Shown: positions 6,400-6,573 of the stretch, piece after piece
Position numbering within the stretch: position 1 is the stretch's first letter
Layout: every line of letters begins with the position of its first letter
Origin: Actinomycetes bacterium
GTDB lineage: Bacteria > Actinomycetota > Actinomycetes > Actinomycetales > Cellulomonadaceae
DNA: 6,573 nt
Direction of reading: 5' to 3'
NCBI GenBank assembly: GCA_023460255.1
Contig: JAEWQZ010000033.1
Span: 1-6,573 of the forward strand
The notes under the pieces: generated by a model
What the model was told of the DNA's origin: nothing
What the model saw: only the letters and a program-made list of their open reading frames with translations
Databases searched by the model: none
Program-made: the position numbers and the translations under genes

Positions 6400-6411
6400 C
6401 GCGCCATCGTA
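6400..6411 (-). promoter_or_regulatory. Candidate leaderless promoter (-10 TACGAT) for dxs
   Basis: Read on the minus strand, TACGAT (6411-6406) is followed by GGCGCG and then the dxs ATG at 6399. With +1 on the A of the ATG, the hexamer occupies exactly -12 to -7. The absence of any Shine-Dalgarno match upstream of the ATG fits leaderless translation. The position of a -35 (about 6429-6434, AGGCCA) is unconvincing. Confidence 0.45.
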
Positions 6412-6544
6412 GGGCCGCCGCCACCGCCTGGCCTCGTGGGTCCGGCCCCCGTCACCGGCCCTGCACACTGTCTGCACCTCGCGAGGGCTCCGGTGGCCCG
6501 GGCCGCGCCGTCGGGCCGGCGCGAGGCGGTCGGGGGCGGGACCG

Positions 6545-6556
6545 TACCCTGGCCGG
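6545..6556 (+). promoter_or_regulatory. Candidate leaderless promoter (-10 TACCCT) for the right-edge gene
   Basis: TACCCT at 6545-6550 is followed by 6 nt and then GTG at 6557, so transcription would begin on the first base of the start codon. I see no good -35 hexamer at the expected place (around 6522-6527). That is common in high-GC actinobacteria but leaves the call resting on the -10 alone. Confidence 0.4.
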
Positions 6557-6573
6557 GTGACCGACGCCCGTAC
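6557..6573 (+). CDS. Start of an unidentified divergent gene (only first codons visible)
   Basis: A GTG at 6557 opens a frame reading M-T-D-A-R before the window ends. The reason to call a start here is the sequence before it: TACCCT, a TANNNT -10 hexamer, ends exactly 6 nt before the GTG. This is the same spacing as in front of dxs and is typical of leaderless actinobacterial transcripts. No Shine-Dalgarno sequence is present. Five residues do not allow a function to be assigned. The gene would be divergent from dxs across a 157-bp gap. Confidence 0.45.

Noticed and set aside
4376..6424. A 682-residue open frame on the same strand as dxs, shifted in frame
   Set aside because: Extremely Arg/Gly/Ala-rich translation without motifs, whereas the other frame encodes a full-length DXS.

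Overview
The window comes from a high-GC actinobacterium. Third codon positions are almost all G or C, DXS carries the actinobacterial-style NDNGRSYDPTIGG segment, and some start codons look leaderless. A complete pyruvate formate-lyase pair points to a facultative anaerobe with mixed-acid fermentation. My best guess is Micrococcales, Cellulomonas-like; this is inferred from protein texture and gene content, not from a marker gene.

Layout, left to right. Positions 1-1077 (+) hold the C-terminal half of a FadB-type 3-hydroxyacyl-CoA dehydrogenase, cut by the window edge. Tail to tail with it, with one base between the stop codons, is pflA (1972-1079, -), the radical-SAM activase of pyruvate formate-lyase. 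A 110-bp gap (1973-2082) rich in dyad symmetry separates pflA from pflB (4341-2083, -), the glycyl-radical enzyme. A 177-bp regulatory gap (4342-4518) follows. Next is dxs (6399-4519, -), the first enzyme of the MEP isoprenoid pathway. A 157-bp gap (6400-6556) then leads to the first codons of a divergent gene (6557 onward, +), cut by the right edge. No gene-free stretch exceeds 300 bp. I see no tRNA, rRNA, mobile element or CRISPR array.

How the genes relate. PflA installs the glycyl radical on PflB, which then cleaves pyruvate with CoA to acetyl-CoA and formate without oxygen. pflB lies upstream of pflA on the same strand, but the gap holds a long GC hairpin and its own operator-like sites, so pflA may be partly separately controlled. 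FadB (beta-oxidation) and DXS (isoprenoids, hence menaquinone and carotenoids) are probably neighbours without a direct functional link; DXS does share pyruvate as a substrate with PFL.

The enzymes are ordinary. The most interesting material is non-coding. Both pfl upstream regions carry copies of a CATGGGAYGA element (Y = C or T), found nowhere else in the window, together with a CRP/FNR-like palindrome. This looks like a two-input control module for anaerobic pyruvate metabolism. The CATGGGAYGA element matches no operator that I can name.
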